Part shown: piece after piece, positions 1 through 11,102 of the stretch | Numbering within the stretch: position 1 is the first letter of the stretch | Layout: each line of letters starts with the position of its first letter | Assembly: GCA_009602735.1 (NCBI GenBank) | Contig: WELA01007304.1 | Coordinates: 92,100-156,099 of the forward strand | Direction of reading: 5' to 3' | Source: Mesotaenium endlicherianum | Taxonomy: Eukaryota; Streptophyta; Zygnematophyceae; Zygnematales; Mesotaeniaceae | DNA: 64,000 nucleotides | Program-made: the position numbers and the translations under genes | The notes under the pieces: generated by a model | The model's database searches: none | What the model saw: the letters and a program-made list of their open reading frames with translations, nothing else | Told to the model about the DNA's origin: nothing

Positions 1-512
1 GTTGCAGTTGAAGCACACTTGTTCTTCGTAGCTCGATGACAAGTGGCCTGTCTTCCCACACACATGGCAATGTCTCTCACTGCTTGCACCTCCGTGTCCA
101 ACTCCTCTCCCTTGGTATCCTCCTCTGTTGGATCTTGATCTCCTTTGCCGTCCTTCTCCTTTGTGACTTATGCTTGCCACGGTCAGCTCCTCCATCTGCT
201 CCACATTTTGGTTCCCCCCCATCCGAAACTTTATATCCCCAAATGTGAGCAGGACCTGCTCAAGAGGTGCGCTCTCCTTTGCTATTGTTGCCAACAGAAC
301 CTTCTTGATGAGTAGTTTCAACTCCATATTCTCCATAGTGAGTTATGCATTTGTCAGCACTGAGAGGGAGTTCTTAAAGGTTACAAATTTTGGATCCAAA
401 CCGTTCAGAGCCTGAATGACTTGATCCTCATGGCCTGCAACTGCATCAAGGGCTTCCAACTTCTCACACAGCTTTCTAATGCGCACAAAATAGGAATGCA
501 CAACTCCTCCCT
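1..512 (-). pseudogene. Copia-type Gag, C-terminal half (split by the 17.6-kb element)
   Basis: Read on the minus strand from the element border at 512 down to 1, one frame encodes the back half of a Ty1/Copia Gag. It contains an HSYFVRIRKLCEKLEAL helix, the QALNGLDPKF motif typical of UBN2-type Gag, a basic R/G-rich linker, and a CCHC zinc knuckle beginning CHVCGKTGHL near the window edge. The fourth knuckle ligand is Tyr instead of Cys. One in-frame TAA follows LTNA. The matching N-terminal half lies at 18,134-18,520 on the same strand. The continuation toward protease and integrase lies outside the window. Gag identity is inferred from motif order. It is a broken copy. Confidence 0.75.
511..512. 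repeat. Target site duplication CT, left copy
   Basis: The dinucleotide CT precedes the left terminal inverted repeat and recurs at 18,134-18,135 directly after the right one. Two bases alone mean little. Deleting the element plus one CT restores a continuous Gag frame (KMEE followed by GGVVHSYF), which is why this is called a real duplication. Confidence 0.7.
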
Positions 513-536
513 CACCCTGAGAATGGGCAAGGGGCG
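513..536 (+). repeat. Left terminal inverted repeat (24 bp)
   Basis: Begins CACCCTGAGAAT and ends AAGGGGCG. It is the exact reverse complement of 18,110-18,133. Identity stops at base 25, where the left end continues AATCAAAA and the right end TTTTTCGA. Confidence 0.9.
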
Positions 537-572
537 AATCAAAATTTTTGACAGCGTATTTTGCGAGGGCTG

Positions 573-622
573 GCGCGATTCCAGCTAATTTGAAGGCAGG
601 AAATTACGCCCCTCGTTTTTCG
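573..622 (+). repeat. Left subterminal repeat
   Basis: A GCGCG cluster, then an AATT-containing spacer, then GCAGGAAATTACGC (596-609), then a TTTTTCG motif. The same order GCGCG, AATTGGCA, GCAGGAAATTACGC recurs at the right end (18,065-18,095) in the same orientation, followed by CGAAAAACG. Subterminal repeats of this kind bind the element-encoded DNA-binding protein in known CACTA transposons. That role here is inferred. Confidence 0.55.
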
Positions 623-639
623 CAACCCGGTGGGAAATA

Positions 640-1885
640 TGCTCAGCCAGTATGGCTTGTTTTTACGACTACCATTTGACTCGTATCCCTCCCCGTCGAC
701 CGACGGTTATTCTCCCACTCATGTGACATAGTTTCATCCCAATGCTGGGATGTAATACCTTCTTGGCATCCGTTCATTTGGTGTCTTCCATTAGAGGCAT
801 AAACACCACCTACAAATGGGCTGCTTTCCAGCCTTATTATTAGGATGTTGTTTCCCCTCTGTGAAGGGGTGGAAATAAAGCCTCGCTTGAAAGGGTATAT
901 GCACCCGAGATGCATAGCCAGAAATCGATCCATGCACAGGGTGGAAAAATCCTCCAACGTAGTTGCTGTGCCACATAGAGAGAATAATGCTCATCAAAAT
1001 GGAATCTTTTTAAATATATATATAATCCAACAATGTCATCCTTTTACATGCAAAAGGACAAGTGCCTATATACTACTGCAAACACAATGTACTTAACCAA
1101 CAGGTACCTTGCCTGCCACTTGAAGGCATGCAAATGGAACCCATTTAACTACAATCCCTCAATTGATTTCAATAACACAAAAGAATTATGCAACCTGGAT
1201 CGTTGCCCTATATATCTGTACCAGTTGCCCAAAGATTCTACCCATGCACAATGTGCATGTCTTCTCTGACCGCACACTGTGGTCGAGCATCATGCTCTAT
1301 CGTAACTCTTCACTTCGCATCTTGCGCCGCTTCCGTCGTGCCGTTGAGGGCGACGCCCCTCCCACTGACGCTGACAAACTTCTTGAACTTTCTTCCCCAC
1401 CCCTAATGGCCTTTCCCTTGCCTGCACCCGGCCAACCACAATGTGACTTATAAGTCTGTTTACATATGCTTTCATACACATGCACACCATACTTGATCAG
1501 ATGACAGTTGCAGATTTAAGCAAAGAGGTCGGGAATTGTGACTGCATTCCTGTGCCAGAGCATTCTCATGTTATTTTTGTGTGTGTAGGTGCCTTGGTGT
1601 GTGTGTTAGTGATCTCTCAGCATACGTGGGGGTATTTGTGTGCCTCTATGCATTTCTATCCCACTCCCTGAATCTATCACCAACCAGCTTGAAACCAATG
1701 CTACATAGCAATTTGTTGTTATACAATTTCTCTAGCCCTTCTTGTTCTAACCGTGCTGCCTGGCTTAACATGCATATGCATCACAAAGTGTTGCACCAAG
1801 GAACTCAGAGCAGGCCACACTACAAGGAAAAGGCCCATGTTCAGGTGTGGGCTATACTTGATTATATGGATCATTTGTCACATAC
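640..1885. other. Spacer between left end and first cargo gene
   Basis: There is no convincing gene in about 1.25 kb. Short open frames exist on both strands but show no recognised motif and no coherent splice pattern. Further downstream exons of the acidic gene, which reads toward this region, could lie here unrecognised. Confidence 0.5.
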
Positions 1886-4362
1886 CTCGATTCATAGAGT
1901 ACTCTGGTGACATGGGTGTTGCATGTTCGCCGTCGGACCCACTTGACGCTGCTTCGTTGCTCTCCGCAGACGGCGTTGATTCGCTACTTGAGTCGTTTAC
2001 AATGGGTGCCTGCACTGCGTTCTTCCCTCCCCTTTTCTGTTTCTTGTCCTGTGTCACAACAACTTTGTACTCACAGTCAAGCCTCGGGGCCGCACTTGCA
2101 GCAAGTATGTCCATTTGTACACCATAGGACCTAGGTGCATTTTACGTATCATATAATTACATGCTATTCTGATTATTAAGAAGTGTACTTGCATGTTCAT
2201 CAACAGCACTCTGCAATTGCAATTATGACCCTGTCAAGACTGCCATGACTGCAAGGGGTACATATTCCACATCCTCAATGAATGATATAATCTGGAGTAG
2301 CTGCGGATCTTACCTTCTTAGAGGTCTTCTCTTTTAGAAATGACTTCACACTCTCGTGGAAAGCCGTGTGTTCAGGCCTGTAGTCCTCCACATCGCGCCA
2401 TACAACGGACCAAGGCTTGTGCTTATTCAACACTCTCACCACAATCCACTCCATGGATGCATCTGTCAGAACCCCGTTGTCTTCGTCTTCCCACTCTACC
2501 TCACCTAATTCTAGCCCCCGCAGCAGGCTAACGGTGAGCAGGCGCACCATTTCTGACTTGGAAGATTTCCACTTCTTATTCAGTCGCTGTCATACCCCCC
2601 CGCAAATATAAATTATTAGGGTCTCCCTTCACCCACTCTTCATGTTGTGCTACACATGCCTACACAGTCACTTCAAATTACTCTCACACAAGGCATATTA
2701 TGTCACAAAAGTGTTAAATTACCGTGCATGCCTGCAAGGCAATGCATGCTAATTAATTAGAACAGCTAGACACATGTGATTAAGGCAACATCAGACACCA
2801 CTTGTCATGGCATCAGTAAAAGGGGCAATTGAAACTAGCTGTTCTTACCTTGAATAAGTCGCCCAGAAGGGCTTTTCCTGGAGCGTACAAAGCTTTGTTG
2901 CGCCTTATGTACACCACCATGTTACTCGCCTTTGGTGTTGGCTTTGTGTAACCCTCGAGAACGTTCTGTGTGACGTGGTCTTCGAGGCAAAGGAGGTCCT
3001 TCAGAACCATCTCAAGTTGCGTCACTGCTTGCACTTCATCTGTTGTCAGCCAAAACGTGAGATTGAACTTACGCAACAAGTTCCACACGTTTTTCACAGC
3101 CTTTGCCTGCAGCATCACCAGGAAACACCGATCCCTGCACTAGCGGTCACACCCATTTGTGTTCCACGCTGACATTCATTGATCCAATGTGCAGCAGAAA
3201 TCCATCATTTGCGACACCCACTAATCCCAACATGACATATATATTTTAGTGTGCCCAGTGCAGGTTTGAAGGTGGCCATAAACATCAGGACCTACAGCAA
3301 ACTCATATTTATACCCACACAGCAAATTCATTGATGAGGCAACTGGCAAAGTTTTCAAGCACGCTTGTTGCTTCACTTCATTATGTGCATCTAAGTCCAC
3401 TGTATGCACTCACCACCCAGGAGATAGTGCATGGGATAGTACGTGTAACAAACAAACCATACTTATCTGTCAGACACAAATCAATGAAATTTAACATCTT
3501 ATTCAGGTAATATCGCACTCACCCGCAAGTTCTCCTTCTCCACCTTCTTGGGCTTCCGGGGATTTCCTTTCGTTGATCTTTCCACCAGAAAAGTTACGCT
3601 CTCAGCCAAGTTCCTCAACACAAGTAAGACTTCTCCAAGTAAGATAGATGTACTTAGCTGGTCTTGTGCTTTTGTGCTCATGTTCTTTTCTCCCACACCA
3701 TCTCTTAATGCAACTTGTGTCTTTACACCTTCTGCCTCACCTGTTACTATCAGATCTTGACAAGCACCTCTGAAGTCTGTAGGGCCCACCCTCTCCCCAC
3801 TGGTTTGAGACACCATTCCATGCACATTTTCTCTCTCATCCTCTCGCTCAACTGATTTGCCATCAGTACCACGAGATGCTTCCTTCCTATCGTTCATTTC
3901 TGCTTCAACTGCCTCTATTGCATCTCCTGAGTTATCAACAGGGAAGGTTTCATCAACATCAGGGGCATGAATCTCGCGATCACTTCCCTCCATTCCCCCA
4001 TTTTCACTGTCAGGCGGGTCTCTTGCACTCCCACTACCTTCTGGCCCACTGCAAGCAATCGTATTGGGAACTCCCTCTGCATCTCCACTGATATCTGACT
4101 GGGTCCCTAAGTTCTGCGGGTCACCCCTTTGTAACGCGCTCAGACTCTTCTGTTTGTTTTTATTGCCAGCTACAAGCAGTGCTTGTTGCATTTTGACGGC
4201 AATAAATGGCTTCTTTGACACCTGCGAGTGCCTTTCACCCAAAGCAACTCCTTTGAGCATATTATTGCAATTATCCTTACTTTTTCGTGGCATCCGTGGA
4301 ATACTACCTTCATTACTTTTTTGAATGGCGCCAGTCATGAATTGAGAATTGGGAGAAGCCAT
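1886..4362 (-). CDS. Multi-exon acidic protein of unknown function (element cargo)
   Basis: I do not recognise this gene. Exon 1 runs 4,362-3,523 (280 codons from ATG, MASPNSQF) and ends at a GTGAGT donor. It is rich in Ser, Glu, Asp and Gly, probably disordered, with basic KNKQK and RKPKK patches. Exon 2 (about 3,106-2,849) ends AAG|GTAAGA. Exon 3 (2,586-2,314) follows a GACAG acceptor and ends AAG|GTAAGA. A fourth open block (about 2,138-1,886) ends at GTATGT, but its acceptor does not fit the phase, so it is provisional. Introns 1 and 2 are phase 0. The later exons contain WRDVEDYRPEH and a K-rich stretch. The gene starts 553 bp from the divergent HIRAN gene. A transposon accessory DNA-binding protein is possible but unproven. 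Confidence 0.6.
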
Positions 4363-4915
4363 GGCTATCGCTCAGTACCCCCTTAATTGCTATGTGCTCT
4401 GGTGTAAGATATACTCACAAAAGCCAGCAGCCACAAATACGACGCTTACCCGCTCGTGAAATCTTTAGGTCCGATTAGAATAGCATGCTCTTTCTTGTCC
4501 CCTCAATTAATGGACAACCCAAGGTTTTGGAAATTTTGGTGAACTATTCTTATACCACACAAAATGTAGGAAGCATACGCGGTTGTTTGACACCCCGACA
4601 GAAGTCATTCCTTCTGATCACTCCCGTCTATTCACGCCGGAGCTAACAAACGTGTCGTTATAGGGCACCTTTTTTCGTCCACCCAATTAAAGCCCTGGAG
4701 ATGCACGAACATGCGTACTGATGAACTAGGTCTATTGTACTGTGGAATTTCAACCTACACATCACATTTGGAATTAAAAGCGAGTATTCAATTTAGCTCC
4801 TAACATATGCCTCAGTATAGCTCCTGCTGCTTATGAATGCTGATGTTCATAGAGGCCTCAAATACACGTACGTATGCCTGTAAGTGTGCTACATTCTAAT
4901 TGAAGAAACATTTAA
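4363..4915. promoter_or_regulatory. Shared divergent promoter region
   Basis: This 553-bp interval separates the ATG of the minus-strand acidic gene (4,362) from the ATG of the plus-strand HIRAN gene (4,916). It has no long open frame and is relatively A/T-rich, so both transcripts probably start here. I see no unambiguous TATA box or operator-like repeat. Assignment rests on the head-to-head layout. Confidence 0.5.
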
Positions 4916-7734
4916 ATGTCGTCCTCCAGATTCGACGAGGTTCTGGAGGATGCCAAACGCGTGTTTTTGGAACTCACTGTCCTTCAGAATGAAGGGCAGT
5001 CATTGGTAGGGATTAGCAAAGAGTGTTGTTGTGTTCATGTACAAAGAATATAGATGCAGCTCGATGAGGTAAGCAATGAAAAGTCTTTCTTGCAAGAGAA
5101 GATAGCAGCATTAGAAGCTATCATCGCTGTACGTTGTAAGAATACTAGTTTATTCTATGAAGAGGAAAAACAACAGTGGGAGAAGGAAAAAATGGGGTTG
5201 AAGGTGGAGAGGAACTCGCTCATTGAAAAGGCAATGTGGTTAAGTGGGCAGAGAAAGCGCTACAGCGATTGCAAGCGATTTTCCTTCAAGCGCCAGACTG
5301 TAGCCCCCGGGGAACTTTGTCATCAATTTCTATTAGAGGATTCCCAGTCCGTTGAAGATAGAGAGAAATGTTCTCTACTCGAAGCAAACGCCTTAAGTTC
5401 TGGGGCCCCAGAACCACAAGCAGACATGGTACAGGTAGAGCATGATGTCAAGCAAGGCCCTACATCTCCCAAAGTGCAGGCCACGGACACACCACTCTCT
5501 TCCGCCAACGTAAGTTCTCTACTCGTATCATGTATGACCTGTACTGTATGACGTGTTGCCTTTCTACGATTGATATCACGAAGCTTCTGTTAGCCCTCTG
5601 TATGTCCTTACTTTTGCCCACCCTCTCTGTTAGTCCTGCGAGTCTTTGTTGTCCNAGTCCTGCGACTCTTTGTTGTCCTTCTCCGGCCTGTTGGTAGTGC
5701 TACTGGCCACACCTGTACCCCGGCTCTTCACCTGCCCTTCTCACCCCTTCCTACCCTCACTCTATAGCCCTCGATGTTGCCTTCTGCCGTACCTCTCCCT
5801 TAACTCTTGTATCACTGTGTGCCAGTTAGCCTGTTGTCGACCTCCCCTTCCCATTTTATCGCTTTGTTGCCCATTTCCCTTTGCTTTGTTGGTTTCTATT
5901 GCTATGTGCATTTTTGCTCATTTCTGACTGGCTGTTTACTGTTTACTGTGCATTTTGCCCTCAAGCGCTGGCTGTCCCTCGCCCTTATGCCTTTTCTTGC
6001 ACTACTGGCCACCACCTGCTCCCTTGTCCTCACGTTTGCTGCCATCCCCTTGGTCTCCTGCACTGCTTCTCTCCTGCGTTTGCTACTGTCTTCCTTTGTA
6101 CTCCTGTCCCTTACCTCGCTGTGGTTTTCTTCCCCCCTCCCATACTGCCAGTGTTGTTGCTCCTCCTCCCTTGCATGCCTGCTCCTTAGTGCTCTATGTC
6201 GTCATCGTGCTCATGTGAGCGTGATCATGCAGGCTGGACAGGCTCTGTCACCTGACTTGCGCGCTATGCTGGACATATTCATGTCTCCAACTCGGTTCCG
6301 ACACAGAGAGCAGGCGAGGCGACCTCCTATGACGGAGAATGAGGAGATGCATGTTCGTCATCTGCCCTACCGAGGGTCTCTGTTAGTGGTATTATCTCCC
6401 TGCACTTTCCAGCAAGGCATCCTTGCTGTGGATGAGGTTGGTGAAACATCCACCCCACATTCATACGTCTCGTGCATACAATTGAGCCATGCACATGCAT
6501 CGTTTGGGTTCACGTGCGCACTGCTGCAAACTTCAAGCTTGCATTCTTGAGTTTTGGAGTGCATGAAACCAAGTATCTACTTTCACTCTACTACCTTGCA
6601 GCAAGTGATACTTGTGAGGGAAGAAGGTAACGAGGAAGACCCTTGTGCTATCCGTGTGGATAACTTAAGGGGCAATACTGTTGGCTATGTGCCACAAGAA
6701 GTTAGCAAGTATCTATCACCTCTCGTCGACAGCCCAGGTTGGGCAAGGATTGGTGGCACCACTGCAAATCGGACGGAAGACGAAAAATCACCTCAGGTAT
6801 GTCTGGTTTTCTTTCCTGTCTAAGCATGTCAAGCATGCATGTAAAATGGTTTTGCTCCATTAATGCCTTTGAATTTGTAGTAGCATGTGTGTGTTAGGCA
6901 GAGCAAGGGGAGATAGGGCATGCAAGCAAGCAGTATTGTGAGTGTAATATTCTACCTGCACGTTTAATATACACTCTTCGTGTTTCAACATATGCTAATG
7001 CATTGCTGATTGATGCCGGCGAAGGTGTCTCTGTGTTTGTATGTTTGGTGGGTTGCAGGTCGCTTCCATGATGAACCTATATTACAACATGGAGTATGCG
7101 GCACACGTTGCCGACCAGCTCGACCTTGGAAGTCTGGTCATGACCCATGTTGAACGTTTAAAGAACACTTCGGTTGTGGACACCTTCATGGAGGGTCTTG
7201 CAGCCGCCTACAACGCCAAAGGCTCTCCTCAATAGCCACATACACCCCAAGCAAAACAAAATATGGTGCGCACCAGAAAGGTATGAGATGGTCTTTTAGT
7301 GCCACTCTTTGCTTATTTTGTTGTCACATGCATTATGAAATGTAGACCCTCTGGAAGTTGCATGTACCCTACATGCCTTACCCTCTTTACATGCTTCTTT
7401 CCACTCGTTCTCCATATGTTTGAGTTTGTAGTATACATACTCGAACTCTGTATGAGTAGACACGTACCGCTACTGACAGGTTGATGACACTCCACTCACA
7501 TCCTTGCAGAGGATGCATGGCGAAGACGCTGCGGGCAATGCTGGGCAGGAGAACTGCCCTGACACCTATACAGTGCATCCCTTTCGCATATTGGACCAAG
7601 CTAATCTTGGCCTTAGAGGCAATGTCTTGGGTCCTCTGAATTGTAATATTGGTAGTGGACCTACAGTAGGGCAGCCTGGTGACCAAAATTGTGTAGGTCA
7701 TAAGTTTATGTCAAAGAAGCCCAGATCGATCTAA
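4916..7734 (+). CDS. Coiled-coil plus HIRAN-domain protein (element cargo)
   Basis: Six exons are predicted: 4,916-5,005 (MSSSRFDEVLEDAKR), 5,054-5,509, 6,233-6,388, 6,602-6,796, 7,059-7,280 and 7,510-7,734. All splice in phase 0 at GT-AG sites. Exons 1-2 form a charged coiled coil (EKIAALEAII, EEEKQQWEKEK) and a polar linker. Exons 3-4 encode a HIRAN domain: HLPYRG, then VILVREEGNEEDPCAIRVDN, LRGNTVGYVP and SKYLSPLVD. This matches the family pattern of LVRE, NPxDxxAI and GxxxGHhPR. HIRAN domains bind DNA 3' ends in HLTF/Rad5-type repair proteins; here no helicase or nuclease is attached. An in-frame TAG at 7,233-7,235 ends a 357-residue version. The frame then stays open through a donor and the last exon, giving about 447 codons. 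The intron at 5,510-6,232 is pyrimidine-rich and contains an N. The exon 3/4 donor is the least certain junction. Confidence 0.7.
5655..5655. other. Single-N assembly join
   Basis: The bases on both sides repeat the same segment: AGTCCTGCGAGTCTTTGTTG before the N, and a near-identical copy after it. This is the signature of two overlapping contig ends abutted with one N instead of being merged. It lies in a HIRAN-gene intron. Equivalent joins occur at 9843, 11515, 11884, 13148, 15503, 15793 and 17098. Confidence 0.75.
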
Positions 7735-8340
7735 GTATCAATGGACACAAATATTATTTTTTGCGCTTATGAAACACGAAGTTACAACACAAGTTAAGAC
7801 AAACGCGTTGCGACCAAGTTTCTTTTTTTACAACTTGTGATTTGACAAAAGAGTTGTGCGTCGTACACAGTACACTATACAGAAACTAATGGTACATACA
7901 TCTTGAGCTGCTCTCGAATGCCAAGACTTGTAATGTTTTTAGTGTAGGCTTAACAGCTAGGTGAGTAGGACATGGTCTTCACCTGTGGCTAACAAATGAG
8001 TAAAGACCTCTTGCGATGTACTACACTACCCTCGTCGCTTGAGCTCCAACTCATTAGGAAATCCAGGCTGTGAAGGTGAAAGACGAATATATTATACATA
8101 CTGATGTAAGCTAAGAGCGCAAGCGAGTGCTGAATGGACTTCAGTGGAGTGCCAAAATGGGTTTCCAACACGCCTCCCTTTGAAAACCTCGACACTTGCA
8201 AAGCTGTTGCAGCCCAACCACCAAAGAAGCAAAACGGAATTGTTAGTCTATGATGTTTACAAACATATCGTCTTAGCACATACCTTACAAACTCCACCGG
8301 CACCATTGCCCAGACACATTCGTGAGGCACGGAGGATTAT
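7735..8340. other. Spacer downstream of the HIRAN gene
   Basis: A/T-rich sequence with no gene I can support. On the minus strand, a short open block around 8,340-8,281 ends at a good AAG|GTATGT donor and may be another small exon, but it matches nothing I recognise. Confidence 0.4.
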
Positions 8341-9400
8341 AAGGGAGAGGGCAAACCAAAGAATCAAAGACAAGGAGAGCGAGAGAGAGGGAGCGTGCGA
8401 GAAATTAATAGAAGCACGCGGTGAGATGAAGGGAGTAATACAAGGACAGTGAGTAATAAAGCGACAGGTGGGGCCAGGGGAGGAGAGCGAGAGAGAGCGA
8501 CAGGGACAAGATGAGGCCGGTAGAGCGACAGAGACAGATTGGGGGTGCGAGGCAGATTGGTAGAGTAAAGAAAACAGGGTGAGCGAGGAATATACACAGA
8601 GGGAGAGCGACAAAAAGAGAGGGATAGGTGTAAAGGGTAGGACAGAAATAGCGAGAAACAGAGAGCAACGTAGCGAAGGAGAGAGCAAGAGACGAGAAAG
8701 TGAGAGGGTGAGTGAGACAGCGAGTGACAGGGAGGGAGAGTAGTGCCTCAGGCATGCATCAGGAAAGCGGGACAGCAAAAATTTCAAGAGAGCAAGAGAA
8801 AGCACAAACGGAAGGAGAGCAACTTGCAAAAAGAGAGGGAGAATTACGGAGGAAATAAGGGGAGGGAGGGCAAGAGAGACATACGGAGGAAGGAAAGCCG
8901 AGAGACAGCTACACAGAAGGTGGGGTGGCGGGCATTAAGAGCATGAGAGAAGGAGAGAAGAAAAACGGAAATGAGTTAGAGGGAGAAAGACATACATCAC
9001 CACAAGAGGGATTCAAAGCAACGAGAGGGAGAGAGGGATAGCGACCATGAGAGCGGGGGAGAGGAGGCAAAGAGGGAGAAGAAAGAAAGGCAGCGAGAGA
9101 AAGAGCTAGAGCGAGAGATAGAATGTGACAGTGCAAGTGACAATGGCATTGCGCACTGCTTGCATTTCCCTCCGCAGACGCAACCATCTGAACCAAGGGG
9201 ACTGTGCGTGCGCGCGTGTGTGAACATGTGAATGTGTGCATGTGTGTGCAAGTGCTGTGCGCGTGCGTGCGAGTGTTGTGCGTGTGCGTGTGCGCGAGCG
9301 TGCAGCTTCAAGCCAGCAGCGGCAGAGAAGGAGAGGACAAGAAAGCGGGGAAGTGGAAGGGGGAGGGAGAAGGCGGGGGAGAGGGCAAGGGAAAACCTAC

Positions 9401-10045
9401 CAGCTGCTCCTGGCAATTCTACAGCAAGGCCAGCCCCACACGAAACACTGTCTTCATCCCCTGACCCCCCCCCAAAACCTCCCCCCAACCATGACAACTA
9501 TCAGCAACCAGCGGCCATAGCGCCAACGATTACACCATGACATAAACAAGGGCAAGCGTAGGCAATACACATACAGGACTATTTCTTTGTCCCTCCCTTA
9601 ATTTGCACACACTGCGCACATGAGCGCGGGAGACACACAGAGCAAGCGTGCGCGCCGCAGATGGGGCATAGGCTTGAGGCAGAAGGAGCGGAGAAGCGGG
9701 AAGGGAGCTAGAGGGTGGGGAGAGCGAGCGAGAAAGGTGAGGAGGGTGACACGAGGTCAGATAGCTTGGAGGAAGGTGAGGGAGACGAAGATATTTAGGA
9801 GTATAGGGAGGGCAAGGAGGGCAGGGAGGAGGGCAAGGAGGGNAAGGAGCAGGGGGCAGGCAGCAGCGCACCTTCAAGAAGACGTCCCAAATGCGCGGCG
9901 CGATGGGGAAGGGGAAGGAGTAGGAGAAGACGGTGATGAACCACTGGCTGGCGTACATGCTGGGCGTGATGCCCTCGCGATCAAAGTGCGCGCCCAGCCG
10001 CGGCAGCGCCTCGTGCACCACCTGGTCGAAGTGGAACAGGTACTG
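9401..10045 (-). pseudogene. TBC (Rab-GAP) domain fragment, two exons
   Basis: Exon a (10,045-9,872, 58 codons) encodes FHFDQVVHEALPRL, then ASQWFITVFSYSFPFP and RIWDVFLK. These are the closing helices of a TBC domain, which speeds GTP hydrolysis by Rab proteins in membrane traffic. It is flanked by a GCAG acceptor and an AAG|GTGCGC donor. Exon b (9,460-9,401, 20 codons) follows in phase 0 with GMKTVFRVGLALL, a TAG, then NCQEQL, matching the next TBC helix (FRVGLALLQ/K). The N-terminal TBC part with the catalytic Arg and Gln fingers was not found. Being inside a transposon, fragmentary and stop-containing, it is best read as a captured host gene piece. The domain call is strong; functionality is unlikely. 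Confidence 0.7.
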
Positions 10046-11038
10046 CTGCACGAGCGAGAGAGCGAGAGAGTAGTAGAGAAGGAGAGTTGCAGCGAGATAT
10101 AGTGCGAGGGAGTGTGAGAACCATACACAGAGAGAGAGAGAAACACAGCAGGGGAAAGATGGCACAGAGAGGGGAAGAGAGAGGGAGAGGAGGGACAAGG
10201 AATGAGGCATGTAAAAAACATGAGGGAAAGAAAAGTATGCCTGCAGAGCGAAAGAGGAAGAGATCAAGCCAGAGAGTGGACAGATAAAGAGAGGGAGAGC
10301 AAGGAAGAGAGAGTGACGACATTGCACAACAGGCCAACCGAGAAGCACGGAGACAGCGATGCAAAGAGCAAAATAGCGAGTGAGTATAGGTGATATAGAG
10401 GGAGAGAGAGCATAAGAGCGCGATAGGCGGAGAGAACAAGAAAAATTAAGAGGGGGAGAGCAAGAATGAAAATCACAAGAAGAGCTGCGAAGATAAAGCG
10501 AGAGGGAGTGTGGGAGAGGCATACAGAAAGAGTGAAAGATAGAGAGAGCTAGGGATTGAAGGAAGGCGTAGAGAGCAAGAGGGAGAGGGAGAGTAAGAGA
10601 GCAGCGTGAGATAGAGAACAAGATAGAAGAACAGGGGGAGAGGAGAGGGAGAGGGATACAAACAGAGCGAGGAACGTGGTGCAAATTTGACACTCCAGAG
10701 CTTGAGAGTCAGGCGCAAAAGGCAGAGCTGGTGAATTGTGTTGGGAGAACAAGCAAAAGTAGCAAAGAAGGTGCGGGTGGTGCCATACTAGGCACGCCTG
10801 CAGGAGCCCAGCACCACATATTTGCGCAGGGACTCCGCTAACACCTTGCTCACCTTCCCCAGCACCTGCTCTTGTTTTCCCCCCTGCCACCATGTATCAG
10901 CAGTCTGCAATGCAGCAACTTCACGCCCCAATTGCACAATCAAACAAAGTGGGCACTCCAAAGACGTACTGCTACGGGGAGGTGTCGATGCTGGTGGCAA
11001 GCCTCTCCGGCAGGTGCTTGCAACGGGACAACTTCAAC

Positions 11039-11102
11039 GCGAATACGCCAGGTGGGCCTCGCCCGACTTCTTCGTGTGCGTCTCCGCCCCCCCCAGCTCC
11101 TC
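11039..11102 (-). pseudogene. Carboxyltransferase (PCCB/MCCB-type) exon fragment
   Basis: After a GCGCAG acceptor, 21 codons read EELGGAETHTKKSGEAHLAY. This closely resembles the conserved EELGGAxTHTxxSGVAHxAF segment of the beta subunits of propionyl-CoA and related biotin-dependent carboxylases. A TGA follows almost at once, so the exon ends here by splicing (a possible donor is C|GTTGAA) or is truncated. No neighbouring carboxyltransferase exons were found in the surrounding pyrimidine-rich DNA. I interpret it as a second captured host fragment. It is short, so chance similarity is not fully excluded. Confidence 0.5.

Noticed and set aside
9401-10045. TBC gene as a normal resident host gene
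   Set aside because: It lies inside the defined transposon, lacks the catalytic N-terminal half, and contains an in-frame TAG.
9530-10693. Minus-strand 387-codon open frame as one protein
   Set aside because: Only the 58 codons at 10,045-9,872 resemble a protein (TBC). The rest is Leu/Ser/Pro low complexity from pyrimidine-rich intron sequence.
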